DNA of 64,000 nt from Acephala macrosclerotiorum (Eukaryota; Ascomycota; Leotiomycetes; Helotiales; Mollisiaceae). Positions 10,693 to 22,400 of the stretch are shown piece after piece. A program made the translations under genes and the position numbers. The stretch's first letter is position 1. Every line of letters starts with the position of its first letter. The stretch spans positions 62,001-126,000 of the forward strand of contig MU119253.1 of NCBI GenBank assembly GCA_014904845.1, written 5' to 3'. Below the pieces are notes generated by a model. The model saw nothing but the letters and a program-made list of their open reading frames with translations, was not told the DNA's origin and searched no databases.

Positions 10693-11823
10693 GGTGATTC
10701 TGATTTCAAGCAATGTTATCAATAACCTTTAGTGGGGAAACATTCATCTACCCAAGTTGGCATGAAGGCATTGACCAGAGCACCCCTCTGATTAATGTAC
10801 AGAAGACTCATGATGCCTCCCTGCGGTACGTTCAAGTTCTTGCAGCATCAATCATCTCCTTGATACCTCAGAACTGGTTGCGTGCTTTGGTCTGCCTGTA
10901 ATTCAAGTAAACGAGCAGAGCATAGATAGAGCAAATGAATGAGGTATTGCAAACTAACCCCACCATCAACACTCGGTAAAGATCGGGCAACTTCCCTTTG
11001 CCGCACATTCGGCAAAATTGAAGACCAGGTTCTGAGCTTGCATTGCGAATTTTGAAACCCTCCGGGACTTCGACTTGTCTCTCAATCTCCAACAGACACT
11101 TCAGATGGTCGTTGATGCTGATTGACGCAGATGTATGTCTCCACGTTGAACGTTGCATTGCCAGTGCAGGCATGATGAGAATGCCCCTTGTCGACCCTCT
11201 TCAGCCTTGTGGACCCCAGAACCCGCCTACTGGTCGGCTCGGTGCGTCAATGCGTGGGGCGCTTACTGGGGGCGGCTGAACAGGGTTCTGCTTCCAGATG
11301 AAAGGAGAAGCAGGAGTTCAGATCGGAGGGTTGAAGCCATCCGTGAAAAATGAAGTAAATTTGTAGATTTTTCTCATGTCCCTACTGGCTAGGATAACTT
11401 CTACCGACCCTGGCAGATGTTGTTATCGGGGCAAACGCGCGTTGGGCACAGCTGAGCTGCAGGTTGAATCGCATCTTTCCTCACCGCATGTCCTAGGCGG
11501 CGTGGGACATCGCCCAAGGTCGGGTTTAAGGGATCGGATAGAGCGCTGGATCAGCTTCAAGGGAGGCTCGTGGTCGGCCAAGGTGGGGGAGTTATGATGG
11601 CTCAAGACCTCAACTCTGCCAATGGGACTTTGTGCTCAGCTGCGGTGAAGTTACTGCTTGGAAATAGTCGTGAAGTTCGTGAAGTTGGGGGAAAGGGAGA
11701 GAGAAGGAAAGTACTTCGAGATAATACACTAGTGCAGTCACGTGTGTCGGATCTCGGATATAATCGACGCGTCTCCAGTCGCGTTCCTCCTCTCCTCTCT
11801 CCTCTTCTCCACCACAAGGCATC
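10693..11823. other. Gene-free stretch upstream of MYND gene
   Basis: A 101-codon minus-strand frame (10868-11173) contains CRMCGKGK but no complete finger or known family. The leader of the MYND gene (11700-11823) is pyrimidine-rich near the ATG. Nothing else is supported. Confidence 0.45.
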
Positions 11824-12444
11824 ATGGCTTCAAGCGCAGCACGCGATCCACCTTGCGTGATATGTGCGTATCCTGCAGGTAAACGCTGCGGTGGATGCAA
11901 ACAAGTCTCGTACTGCTCAACAGAGCACCAGAAGCAGGCAAGTCTCACCGCCAATATCTCGAAACACCTTCTGACATTACTTTCTCAGGCTTGGCCGAAG
12001 CACAAGAAACTCTGCAAGATCTACCAAAGCTCCAATCCTCCTCCTTCGAACACATATTGCGGCCTTTGCGGCAATACTGGCCCTCTCACGACTACCGAAT
12101 GCTGCGGACGAACGATCTGCGATGACGAACAGAGCTACCAGATGTTCACCTACTCGAATGTGAGCTGCAACCGAAACCACCGTCGCTACACACTCTGCTC
12201 CTTTCACCACAGTGAAGGTCATGGGGATGGCAAGTGGCAGGATTGCGAAAAATGCAAGAATAACTTTATGGAAGTGGAAAGCTACATTGGTCAAGGCACA
12301 AGTTCCTTCAACTTTAAGGACGACGTTTGGGAGAATCCGCCAGCCTTCGAGCCGACTCGATGCAATAAATGCAACAGGGCAATCAAAATGTCGAGCGAAC
12401 CACATATGTATGGACCTAATGGACTTGAGTGTGGACGTTGCTAG
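11824..12444 (+). CDS. MYND zinc-finger protein
   Basis: Exons 11824-11937 and 11989-12444 give 189 residues. The intron is GC-AG (GCAAGT donor, CTGAC branch, TTCTCAG acceptor). Splicing restores an unbroken MYND finger at residues 11-47: C11, C14, C22, C25, C31, H35, H43, C47. The downstream region carries more Cys pairs (CGLCG, CCGRTIC, CEKC, CNKC, a final CGRC), which suggests further zinc binding and matches fungal MYND proteins with a Cys-rich tail. The intron is 51 nt with no stop, so retention would insert 17 residues exactly between Gln38 and Ala39 inside the finger. Likely a protein-interaction module; no enzymatic domain is visible. Confidence 0.85.
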   Translation: MASSAARDPPCVICAYPAGKRCGGCKQVSYCSTEHQKQASLTANISKHLLTLLSQAWPKHKKLCKIYQSSNPPPSNTYCGLCGNTGPLTTTECCGRTICDDEQSYQMFTYSNVSCNRNHRRYTLCSFHHSEGHGDGKWQDCEKCKNNFMEVESYIGQGTSSFNFKDDVWENPPAFEPTRCNKCNRAIKMSSEPHMYGPNGLECGRC

Positions 12445-12687
12445 CATGGCAAACAACAATGTACTAGAGCTGGAAGGACTTGTGTAAGCAACTGAGCGCG
12501 TGGTTTCCCTCAGACCCGCTGCGAGTTTATGACCTTGGATGGAATATATGGGAACAATCTGAATGTATGCCGATTGAGGGCACGCCGAGGCGAGGACTCA
12601 CCAGGTCCGTCCCTCTGTCCTTGACTTGCTAACATATCGCCGACGTCTCCGGTCAAGATTTCCTCGTCTCTTCACACCTCTGATCGT

Positions 12688-13900
12688 CTACTCTTCTTTG
12701 CTCCCTTTCAACCTTACTTCGACAACAGCCTGCCCTCCTGTCTCGAATGGCCATGCCTTCACCAGCTCCAACCCTGTGCTTCCAATATCTTCGCGAACGC
12801 TTTCGCAGACCGTTCCTTCCCACCGATTATGAGCTTAACCATGTCTTTCCAATATCCTATCATTTCACCCGCGACGGGGACCCAAACTGGAAGAACTAGT
12901 TCCCCGATTAGTATGCGAGACTTGGGTCCCATGGCCGAGGCGATGTTCTTTAGGATCGAGACAAAGGTTTCGTCTTGGTAGTTATGGAGGATGCGGCAAA
13001 GGTAGTAGATGTATGCGTCTGTCTTGTCGTCAGCATACGATATGCAACAAGTGTTGGTTACAAGATGGCACCAGAGAGCCTTACTCTTGACTGGTTGTGA
13101 AGTGTAGAAGTCATGCGCTATCTTCTGGATCCCTGAAATATCTGCTTGAGATATGTTTTCTAATGCTTCAGGTCTATTTTGTAAGATCAGAGGGGTTTTA
13201 AAACTACCATCGGTATCTTTAGAGATTATGTTGAGCATATGTCCTCGTCTACCACCAACATCGATCATGAATAGTCTGTCTTTCTCAGCTTCCACTCCTC
13301 TCAAGGAGGAGAATGGATACATCCCCAGAGTTGGGAGGAAAGGTCCCTGTTACTTCATTCCGCGATTGAAGATCCCATGCCGGACGGGGTAATCGGTCAG
13401 CACTTGGTAGAAAGTTTTACCTTCGCTATTGTGTGAGTAGGAGAAAGGTGTTTTTGGTGGATTGTACAAGTCGGGCGTCGAGCGCGCTGAGAAGTATTTC
13501 CGCAATGATAGGTAAGTAGGCGACATAGAAACACTATTTCATCTCAGTGTCATTGATTGGGCAGGCCTTTCCAGGTGAACTCACAACATCCTGAACAGAT
13601 CAACGGAAGCTCCAGGGAGGTTTTCACGCGATACTCGGGTGTGAGAGAAAGAGTCTTCTCCAGTCTCAACGACTCCAAATCCAACCAATATCCTTATGAA
13701 GCGAACTACCAAGCGCAAAGCTGATGAGCCTTCTGCCCTGGTAGAGTAGAGGCTAGCGAATTTAGTTCACCTATCATAGATGCTTCCAGATTCACAACTT
13801 TCGAAAGCTCTTTCGCCTTAATACTCTCCCCTCTTTCGGCATCTTCTCAAATACTCCCATAACGACCATCACATTCAATGCTGCCATCGCATTCGTCTGA
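12688..13900 (-). pseudogene. Decayed O-methyltransferase (fungal COMT-like)
   Basis: Read 5' to 3' on the minus strand, the relic starts with TNAMAALNVMVVMGVFEKMP (about 13890). It goes on with LRLVVRFIRILVGFGVVETG, TYLSLRKYF, NPPKTPFSYSHNSEGKTFY, the SAM-binding region LFMIDVGGRRGHMLNI and the catalytic-region RILHNYQDE. It ends with GLELVKAWPFETGGQ. Introns are still recognisable (GTGAGT near 13586, GTAAGG near 13090). Lesions: a frameshift after the first segment near KEG, a TAA in place of a Glu/Gln codon between NRGMK and QGPFLP (about 13348-13350), and a 1-base shift before GLELVK near the C-terminus. Intact relatives methylate phenolic hydroxyls in secondary metabolism. Here the longest open piece (12759-13322) lacks both ends, so the gene is very likely non-functional. 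Confidence 0.75.
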
Positions 13901-14302
13901 AATCATGTCTATCAGTTGATTTTGACATCTTGACATCGAACACCCTCCCCACATTGGGACGGTAGGACAACACATGCCGTACACTTACCCAGTGATTCAT
14001 CATATTGTTGGGACGAGGAAGGAGGTGAGGGGGATGGGGTTGTAGTGGAATGAGAGGGGTTGGAGTGTGGTTGGGATGAGGGATTTTGAGGCAGAGGTGA
14101 AGGCAAGATGTGAGGCTTTTGGGCTGGGTTGGAATATTATGAGCGTTGAGAGCCGTAGGAGGGAGCCAACACCGAGGTACGTATCAATTTCCAAGACGTG
14201 TTGAAGTATGTACAGCCATGTCGGTCTCTAATTAAGTATTAACAATCTATATACATATATACATCATCATTCATCATTGCTTACCCTCCCACTTAATGCC
14301 AT
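13901..14302. other. Short region between O-methyltransferase relic and tyrosinase
   Basis: May hold the lost first exon of the O-methyltransferase relic and the 3' flank of the tyrosinase gene; the segment 14220-14280 is A/T-rich. No gene is supported. Confidence 0.4.
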
Positions 14303-15598
14303 TTACTCGTAAGTATAGCAGAACGGACCGGAAATCGTGCTCATTATTTCTGACATCGCAATCGAGGCACCAGGAACCGCATACCCAAGATTAATCACGG
14401 TATCGAGAGTAGTATTGGCAGACGCAGGATAGTTCAAGAAAGTCCCAGTACCTGAGATGGCGTTCTGTCGGTTCTCGAGGTCCAAGTTTTGCCAGATCCA
14501 CCAGACACGGTCGATCATGCTGTGGTGGAGGTAGAATGCCGGGTCGCCGGGAGAGGTGAAGACATCAGCTCCTGGGTTTCCGGCAATGGTGTAGTGTCCA
14601 CCGCCGTGAACACCGATGGACCCTGAGCCTGGATAGCCTTGCATCCTCATTTGGAAATCGTAGATGTCGTTGTAGGAAGTGATGAGGTCGACGATGGATG
14701 TGAAGTTGGCGTACAAGGCGTTGACTTTGGTGCCGAGATCACGTACGAGGCAGCGTGGGTTGTAGTCAAATCCGGTGCCAGTTTCGACACCACCGCCATT
14801 TAATGGCAGAGAGACTGGTCCGAGATTGACGCTCATATTTGCGAAAGGTCCCGAGGTCACGCATCCACCGCCGTCACCGGCTGGGAGGTAGACGATGGGG
14901 TAAGAGAAGAGGGTGAGTTGCAGATCTGATCTGTTGGCGATGTACTCGCCGTTGCCGGACATACTCAGGTCAGAGCCATCGAAGAGTTGTCCAGCCTTGG
15001 TTGTGTCGTCTGCTGTTAAGCCCCAGTTCCAGTATGGCTGGGTTCCAGTGTATCCGCACTCGTTCTTGAGGACTTGCTCATAGTTGTATGTGAACCAGCG
15101 ATGCCACGCAAGGAAAGTTCCCTGGAAAAGGTTAATTGATGATCCTCGATATTGAGCGCTGACGAACTGCTTACAGTATAGTGGATATTCAAGGTTTGGT
15201 TGATGTGCGTTCCCACAAAGTCATCGAAGCGGGTTCTAGCACCTGGAATCAAATCGGCGGGGGTCAAGGCGGCGCTGTTCTGGACACAGAGAACCGCGTC
15301 AATGTAAGCACTCTTCTCTGTCGGACTGAGTGTGCTCCTAAGCTGATATAAGTGAATGTCCAGGGGTGTTTGGAGGCATCACATACCATTCTCTGCGGAC
15401 AACGATATTCTCTGCTGTGCAGGTGCCAGTGCTTTTTGCAAGAGCTGCGGCGTTAATAGACTTTGCGGTGGCAGCCAGGTACTCGAGGGCAGCTTGAGAT
15501 TCGGTGATGTCTGTAGGAGCGTATGCGCCATCAGAGGTGACTGGAGCAGCATATGCTGCTCCAATCAGGAGAGCAGCTCCGAGAGAGGAAAGATGCAT
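14303..15598 (-). CDS. Secreted tyrosinase (type-3 copper phenol oxidase)
   Basis: Exons 15598-15387, 15337-15175 and 15121-14303 give 397 residues. A signal peptide is clear (MHLSSLGAALLIGAAYAAPV). The CuA region reads THINQTLNIHYT, then after the second intron GTFLAWHRW, with the spaced His ligands and the WHRW motif. The CuB region has VHGGGHYTI and DPAFYLHHSMIDRVWWIWQ with the H-x3-H and HH ligands. Length fits the short secreted fungal tyrosinases without a long C-terminal extension. The enzyme oxidises monophenols to o-quinones (melanin or phenolic detoxification) outside the cell. It stands beside decayed O-methyltransferase and Zn2Cys6 genes and appears to be the only intact member of that group. 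Confidence 0.92.
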
Positions 15599-16374
15599 AT
15601 CGACTGTCGAAGATCAAACGGCTTGGCGCAGAAAGATCGAGTCCAAGCAAGACAGTTGACGCACAGACTAGGGAGGTGATCTGACGCGATGATCTTGAGA
15701 TAATCAGGAAGAGAAGAGACGAAGGAAGTATTTAAACTTCTTCTACGTGGTCAACCAGGCACGAGATGAAAGCTTCAAAATCGTGTTCCTTGCAACACGT
15801 TTTCTCCATCTGCCCCGCCCATTTCCGGGGAACATCCCAAGAGAGCTTACCAGAAAGTCCGTAAGATTATCGATTCCATGCGGCAATAACGAACTAGCGT
15901 CTTGAAGACTCAAAAGCCACCAAAATCGGACGAGAAATGGGATACGAAACTAAAGGAGGCGGTGAACGACGAGAAAGGAAGGAATGGAGAAAACAGAGAG
16001 GAGTGGCATGAGTGGAGAGGGCGGGAGAGGGGAAACACCCGAACCCTGCAGTAGAGCTGCACCCCAAGGTCCCTCCGTATGCATGATGCTGGAAAATTAA
16101 TCTTTTGGTGGGAGCTCAAATTGGGGTTACGATGCGAACAGGTAGTGATGATAAGGCAAGCTGGGAAGGAACCTCTTCTCGGTAGGCTTCCGTGTCCCTG
16201 AGTAAGATCTTGACCCGGTGCTAGTAAGATTAAGGTAAAGCTCCCTCTGGGGAACGTGCCAACCCAACTGATCCCGAGAGACGTTCAGGGCAAGATCCTC
16301 GCCGAGTGTTGTTGTTAAACTTTTTCACGACGGCACCGCTGCAGGCCTTGAGTGGCTTCACCACTTCTATGGAG
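15599..16374. other. Tyrosinase upstream region
   Basis: Promoter side of tyrosinase; the sequence 15660-15740 directly upstream is purine-rich. A 69-codon minus frame at 15910-16119 has no motif. No gene is supported. Confidence 0.4.
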
Positions 16375-16746
16375 GTGTAGCGGTCAAGTATTCATACAAC
16401 AGACAGGGGTCTAAACGCCACATGTGATTTTAATATATTATAATTTTCGCTATACTTAACAAAAACACTTTATTAAAACAGTAGGATGATCACTAGAAGG
16501 AGCACTATACACTTATCTAGTTTTTACTTCGTATCTACCCAAACAGCTGTGGCGAGGCTGGGGGCGGGAAAGAGTATTTAACCCAATTTGGGTGATTTTC
16601 TGGTCAGTGCCAGCCTGGAACCCCCCAGTCTCGCTACAGCTGTTTGGGTAGATACGAAGTACGAATGTTTTGGAGATGCGTTGTGATGCAAAGGGGGTAA
16701 AAGTTCAGACCCCTGCTAGGGCTATACGAATACTCAACCGCTGTAC
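16375..16746. repeat. MITE-like element with nested inverted repeats
   Basis: Outer imperfect inverted arms lie at 16375-16416 and 16703-16746 (left arm begins GTGTAGCGGTCAAGTATTC; the right arm is its diverged reverse complement). Inside them a second, much better pair sits at 16526-16565 and 16621-16660 (40 bp, 2-3 mismatches, starting ACTTCGTATCTACCC). The outer arms differ more than the inner ones, so the inner unit looks younger and inserted. The left interior (16420-16500) is A/T-rich. No coding sequence is present. This is the pattern of a non-autonomous DNA transposon or foldback element. Confidence 0.7.
16526..16660. repeat. Inner inverted-repeat unit (135 bp)
   Basis: Near-perfect 40-bp terminal inverted repeats separated by about 55 bp. 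No open frame. Nested in the larger element; the flanks (TTTTT on the left, ACGAA on the right) show no obvious target duplication. Confidence 0.65.
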
Positions 16747-18072
16747 GTTCCAAGTCTTGGGAAATCGGAAAGAATAGTTGAACAGCACCAATACGCGATG
16801 TCCTGACTCGTCAGTTCGTTCTTCCTTCGTTTTGAGGCAACTGAGTTTTCAGATATCTATTCTTATCGGACGCGTAACCATAATCCTCTGGAATGTCGCT
16901 GAGATTGAGAGGGACGCGCATGAGCTCAAATGAACCATATAGGGTAGCTCTTACGTCTTTTAGTCTCACCGAAAGTCGCCCACGAGAATTAGGAGCAGTC
17001 CAAACATGTGAGGTGTTAATTGGCCCACAGCTTCTCTGCGTCTTGATCGATTCTGTGATGTTCTTGCAAGGTTGGGACAATCGCTTCATGCACAAGATTG
17101 AACAAGAACGGGCGGGGTTGCAGCATTCATACAACCTGATTTTGCCTGAACAAGTACGAGTCCCAAGCGTCAGATAACAAACGCAATTCTAATTTATTTA
17201 ATTTTTTAATTTTTTGCCCAAGCGCTCTCTGCTGCTACCAACACGGAAGATCTTACCGAATCGGCTCCTTTGGCTTGCTGGGGTTCAGAACCCTTGAAGT
17301 GGCTTGTAGTTAACTGACTGAGGGTCTACAGTAACAGAGTCCGATTTTCCATACTTGAAAAAACTTGGCCCATACACAAGTTCCCTCGTTAGTCTCGAGA
17401 GTCCTAGGGAGTTTTGATCCTTCGGTGTTTCTGCAACTGAGTTAATGTGTTTTGGTGTCTCTTTGGTGGCGCCTGCCTACTGCGTGCGACCTCCGTCAGC
17501 ACGCAGCCGGGGTAGGCCCAGCATATCCCGTCCATGTCAAACAAAAGTTCCAGAAGACATCCACGAGGAACGCGCAGCTGTCACAACCTATTAGCAGTTC
17601 TGAATTTAGTTTGTTCCGATTGGGTTGCGACTAACAGCAGCACCCCAGCCATGCACAATTCAATGCGCACAATTCTATGGCTTGATTGGATGCTTGGATC
17701 TGAAGGCATAGAAGTTACCGTTGTATAGTCAGGGATCCATCAGACGAAAAGTATGTCGCTGCGTGCAGCTATGGTGAACAGGCCTCTCCAAGCTTGTGTT
17801 GCGTCTGCATTTTCCTCGTTTTTATCTTCACTAAGGTACTCATCCGCTCTGATGCCGGACACTGATTCCATGTGTCAATTCTCCAATGTTGGATGGGACG
17901 AAAAAACGCCATACCTGTTGCCATCTTCGTATCAGCCGTTGACCGGCCCTCCTTTCTCCTCGGGATCACACCATTTGGCTGAGAGGATCTCTCTTCAGGG
18001 GGTTTTTTGTGATTCATATTGAATGATACCCCTTCTGAATAATTGAGTGGATTTTGCCCACCTTCGCCCGTC
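16747..18072. other. Gene-free region upstream of receptor gene
   Basis: Two overlapping open frames on opposite strands near 16.8-17.2 kb and several short ones have no motif. Contains a T/A-rich patch at 17190-17215. Nothing is supported. Confidence 0.4.
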
Positions 18073-19492
18073 ATGTCGACGACACTTTTGCCAGGTGCAA
18101 ATGAAGCAAACGTTAATAGAGGCCCAGCAATCCTGGGAGCGACGATCACTGTAACAATATTAGCTTTTGCATCAGTATGCGCTCGAATGTTTGTTCGAGT
18201 GAAGATGATTCGCAGTACAGGACCAGATGTAAGTGTTTCCCAAGATTGCAGTCAGCTTTTAATACTAATTCCTTCTAGGATTATGTTATTCTCTTCGCAA
18301 TGGTATGTTCGGCATTCCACAAAGCTCTTCCAGGTCTAACAACAAACAGCTTCTGTCCTTGGTTGGGATTGGCATCGTCATCCCAGAAGTTCAAAACGGG
18401 GCAGGCCGACATATCGCATACATCGAGCCTGCAAAGGCAAAGCTAGGACTGGAACTCAATTTCATCACACAACCCCTGTACTTATGGGCAATCACGATCG
18501 TTAAATGCTCAATCGCTCTATTCCTCCTTCGAATCGCACCAACCAAGTTCTTCAGACGGCTGCTATGGGGAATCATGATCTTCCTGATCGTGTACACATT
18601 TGCGGCCTTCTTGACGATCGTTCTGCAATGCAAAAACCTGGCTGTCAATTGGGATTCGACAATTCAAACTACATGCTGGGCGCCGACGACCCTTCGAAAT
18701 TTGAGTTATGCCAATTCTGGTAGGTTTTCCCGGAAACTCAATTCTCTGTTCGGATGAACCTTCGCTAAATTTTGACTTTAGCTATTAATATCACGACCGA
18801 CCTCATAATGGCTGGGCTCCCAATTCCTATGCTATGGAAAGTCCAGATCAACGGCCGGGTGAAAGCTTCGCTGTGCTGCATCATGGGACTTGGAATCTTC
18901 GCATGCGTCTCTTCAATCATGAAGCTCTCTACTTTACCCAGCTATGGTTTGACAGGCGACTTCCTATTTGATTCCACCATGATCACAATCTGGACAGTGT
19001 AAGTCCTCTCTTTTCTTGGTTCACTCAAAATCATATAGATCCAATACTAACAATCCCCCCAGCGTCGAATGCAACGTCGGCATCACAACCGCCTGTCTCC
19101 CCTGCCTCAAACCCCTCTTCAAACGCATGCTCGAAAACTCCTGGGCCTACGGCTCCTCCAGATCCAAAAAGAACACCAACGATCACAACCTACACTCCCT
19201 CCCTGCTGGATCGAAATACGCACATGCAGCCTCCGCCTCGAGGACCATAACGAGCAAGAACAATTTTGAGATGTTGGGGAGTAGGAAAGGGGATGATTTG
19301 GAGAGTAATAGGAGTGAGGAGAGCATTTTGCCGCTGCAGAGTAATCGGATTACGAAGACGACGGTTTTTACGGTTGATAGGGAGATTGGGGTGAGTGATC
19401 ATGAGTTGAATAGGGAGGGTGAGCACAGGGGTGTTTGGGGGAAGGGGAAGGGGGAGTATGCGCCTGAGAGGAGGATTGAAGATCAGGTCTAG
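18073..19492 (+). CDS. PTH11-like fungal rhodopsin-domain 7-TM protein
   Basis: Five exons: 18073-18228, 18279-18302, 18350-18719, 18782-18998, 19063-19492; 398 residues. Exon 2 is only 24 nt (DYVILFAM) and sits between good splice sites. Seven hydrophobic segments can be followed: AILGATITVTILAFASVCA, LLSLVGIGIVIP, ITQPLYLWAITIVKCSIALF, LLWGIMIFLIVYTFAAFLT, INITTDLIMAGLPIPML, IMGLGIFACVSSIMKL and the segment ending at ITIWTV, then NVGITTACLPCLKPLF. These are the hallmarks of the fungal rhodopsin domain. The cytoplasmic tail of about 120 residues is Ser/Arg-rich. No CFEM Cys cluster is present at the N-terminus. Likely a plasma-membrane sensor; the ligand is unknown. Confidence 0.85.
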
Positions 19493-22400
19493 GGATGGAT
19501 CAGAGGTAAAGAAGGACTTCTGATTATTCGTTACTGCGACTTCGGTGTCTTTTTTATTTGTACACTTGAATGTTCTGTTTAGTGGGGGACTTCCGCGTTA
19601 CGATACCATGTTCGAAGATATTTTTTGATGTTTGCAAGTCACGGAGATGAGCCATGTTACGCATGTCCTATATATGAATAGAATGGATTTTTTGTATTCC
19701 TACGAAAACACTTACTTTAAAGCCTTATAATACATTATTAAAGGTTTTCGAACTTCTCGAATTTTTTTAATATTTAAACACTTTAAAAAAATAAAAGCCC
19801 TATAAGTGCTTAAAAGTTTTTCGTTTAATTGCGAATTTGAAAATGAATTTTTTTAAAGTTTTTTTTTTTTTCTTTTTTCCCCTTTTACGGCATTTGTTAA
19901 CTTATAATAAATAAAATACTATTTGTATTTAATGATTCAAGGGCCTTAATATAGGAACAACTTAGTCATACATGTGATAATAAGAAAGTATAGAGATAAG
20001 ATGAAAGTGTAAATCGCATTACGTAGTGTAATAAACTTTGAAACTAACGCTTTGATATATTTACTTGTAAGTCTACTAGGCCTATAAACTTTAATTAAAT
20101 TCGTAAGTTTTAAGTTTATACTTTTAGTTTTTTTGTTATAAATCTCCCGCGCCACTCTTTTGCAGGTGGTCCAAGTTTGGCCCACCCTGTCAGGTTTCCC
20201 TTTCAGGTAACTTAGACGTATATGAGCGGTGTTCCTACTGGTGGTTTTCTTGGGGTAGTCCACTTACTCGTGCCTACCGATTTAGAACTGGTATTGACCT
20301 ATCTTGGACGTGGGTTCTATGCATCAAAGATGAAACATAGACATTGTTCAGATAATGCTTGAATTCGGCCATAATGCGCGGATAATATTTCCAGGATTGT
20401 GAATCCACATGCGTTGATATGGAGAAGTCAAGGGATAGAGCCCGAAGCAGACCCGCACCGAATCCTTGTCAGAAAGGCAGAGTCCTGATCTTCCATTTGA
20501 ACAACTGAACAGAGTACAACTTTTATCACATGTTACTCATTCTACGAAATTGACATGGTAATTCTTCATATTGTGTTTATGTTGCTTGATGATGGCGGGA
20601 AGTTTGTGGGCATTTGGGTGAGCTTTCATTGTTTGAGGTGGAAATGTCAATTTGGTACGGCTTCAAGGACTTGAAAAATAATTGAACATAATGAAAGACG
20701 GAGAGTGAGATAGACTCTCAATTACTGCGCAGGGCGACCCCTTTGAAAAGTGAGGATTGATTCTGTTCAAAATGCTCACGCCTTTTCGAGCTGGTATGTG
20801 GCGGGGGAGCATAAAAGTTGCGCAACACTTGCGAGTATTCTCCTGTCTTCCAGTTTTTGAGGTATTCTGTATCTTATTTGAAAGAGATCATCTGGGTACG
20901 GCCACTATCATTGTTTTAATGAAGTAAAATGAAAGAAAAGGACATTTGGAAGGCTGGAAAATTTTCCAGACATGTATATCATCGTATTCGGACTCGTATT
21001 TGATTCACCCCCCACTTTCATCACCCCTACGCCACATCTCCATACCCTTGCAGCGATCTTCATTAAGTGCACATCAACGGCTAACTTAAACTATCTTTCA
21101 AGGATCACTCCGATCATCGGAACTCTTTCTTTTCGAAAAAGGCTTCTCAAACCGAGGGCAAGCGCGATAGCCGATGAGAAGGTACCCAAAGCAGGAGGTA
21201 CCACAAGGTGGTGGGTGACACTTGCACGACCTGACCAACGGCGTATTGACATCTTCACGGCCAACTGAATATTCAATCTGGCGTCCATAGGGGCGTTTGA
21301 AATGGGAAGGTTGAGTTTAACAACCCCATGTATCTCAGCCCTACAACGCTTCTGTCAAACACTGTACTTGTACAACCTCGCATTTTACCACGTACGGGAT
21401 TCCGTCATCGTCCCATCATCGTACATCTGCGCAGAAGGAGATTCCATTATTAACAAGCTTCTCGACTCCAAGAATTTGTGGATCTTTCAACTGCTTTGTC
21501 ACCAGATTTTCAAGTCAGATTTTGACTTTCTCGAAACAGTTGTCCAGAAGCTTGATCACAAATCCAGACGATGAACCTCGGGTCTCGTCCCGACGCGACC
21601 AGACAAATTGTCCCGCAGTAAGAAGCTTGCTTACATTGATTCCATATTCTCGAAAGGCTTATATCAGCGACGCCCGTTCCATCCCATCATAATCCCATCA
21701 TCGCGCAGAAAACCCATCATTCTGGCCCAAATCTGCAGGATCCTTGCGCGACCCCGGATTTTGCGCAGAACGTTATTGAGCCTTGATGCGAAATTTTTCA
21801 GCTTCTTGCACCTATGTGATATTTCTCACTGCTGTGATTGACCGAACTGTTGCGGGCATTCCATTCAGAGCCTTGTAATTGTCATCCTTCAACTTTGCAT
21901 GTGAGAAACGTCTTTTCAGGGGCGGCATTCGTTTCGCTCGCCTAATTTTCCAGAGAGGATAGGGGCTTTATTCTCACCTACAACACACACGACGAAACGC
22001 CCCCAATTCAAACATTCTTTCTAGAGGCTCAAATTTTACAAATACTCGTCGATCTCTCCCATTCCTCGGATATAGCTTCTCCAAGCTCTCTAGCTACCCT
22101 GCAGCCTTCCGCCACACCTACATACAGCTGACATCCCAAACTCGCAGCTACTGGGACGTACAAGCTCGGCTGACATCCATCTAGTGCACCGTTTGCGGGG
22201 AGCATATTACTGAACATCACACAAACACATAACGGTTTCGGTGCCAGCCCGGTTGTGTTCGGTTAGGTGATATAGATGTCATACGGAGGAACTTATTTCA
22301 GCGGATTATTATTCGAAAAGTTCAAATGATTTATATCACTTCATCCCATTCATCTCGTAGACGTTTCCATTCTTTGCTTTTTCTAGCGTTGCCCACCTTC

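Noticed and set aside
20150..20263. Functional gene from GKPDRVGQTWTTCKRVARE frame
   Set aside because: The frame soon enters the A+T island and has no domain; more likely repeat debris.
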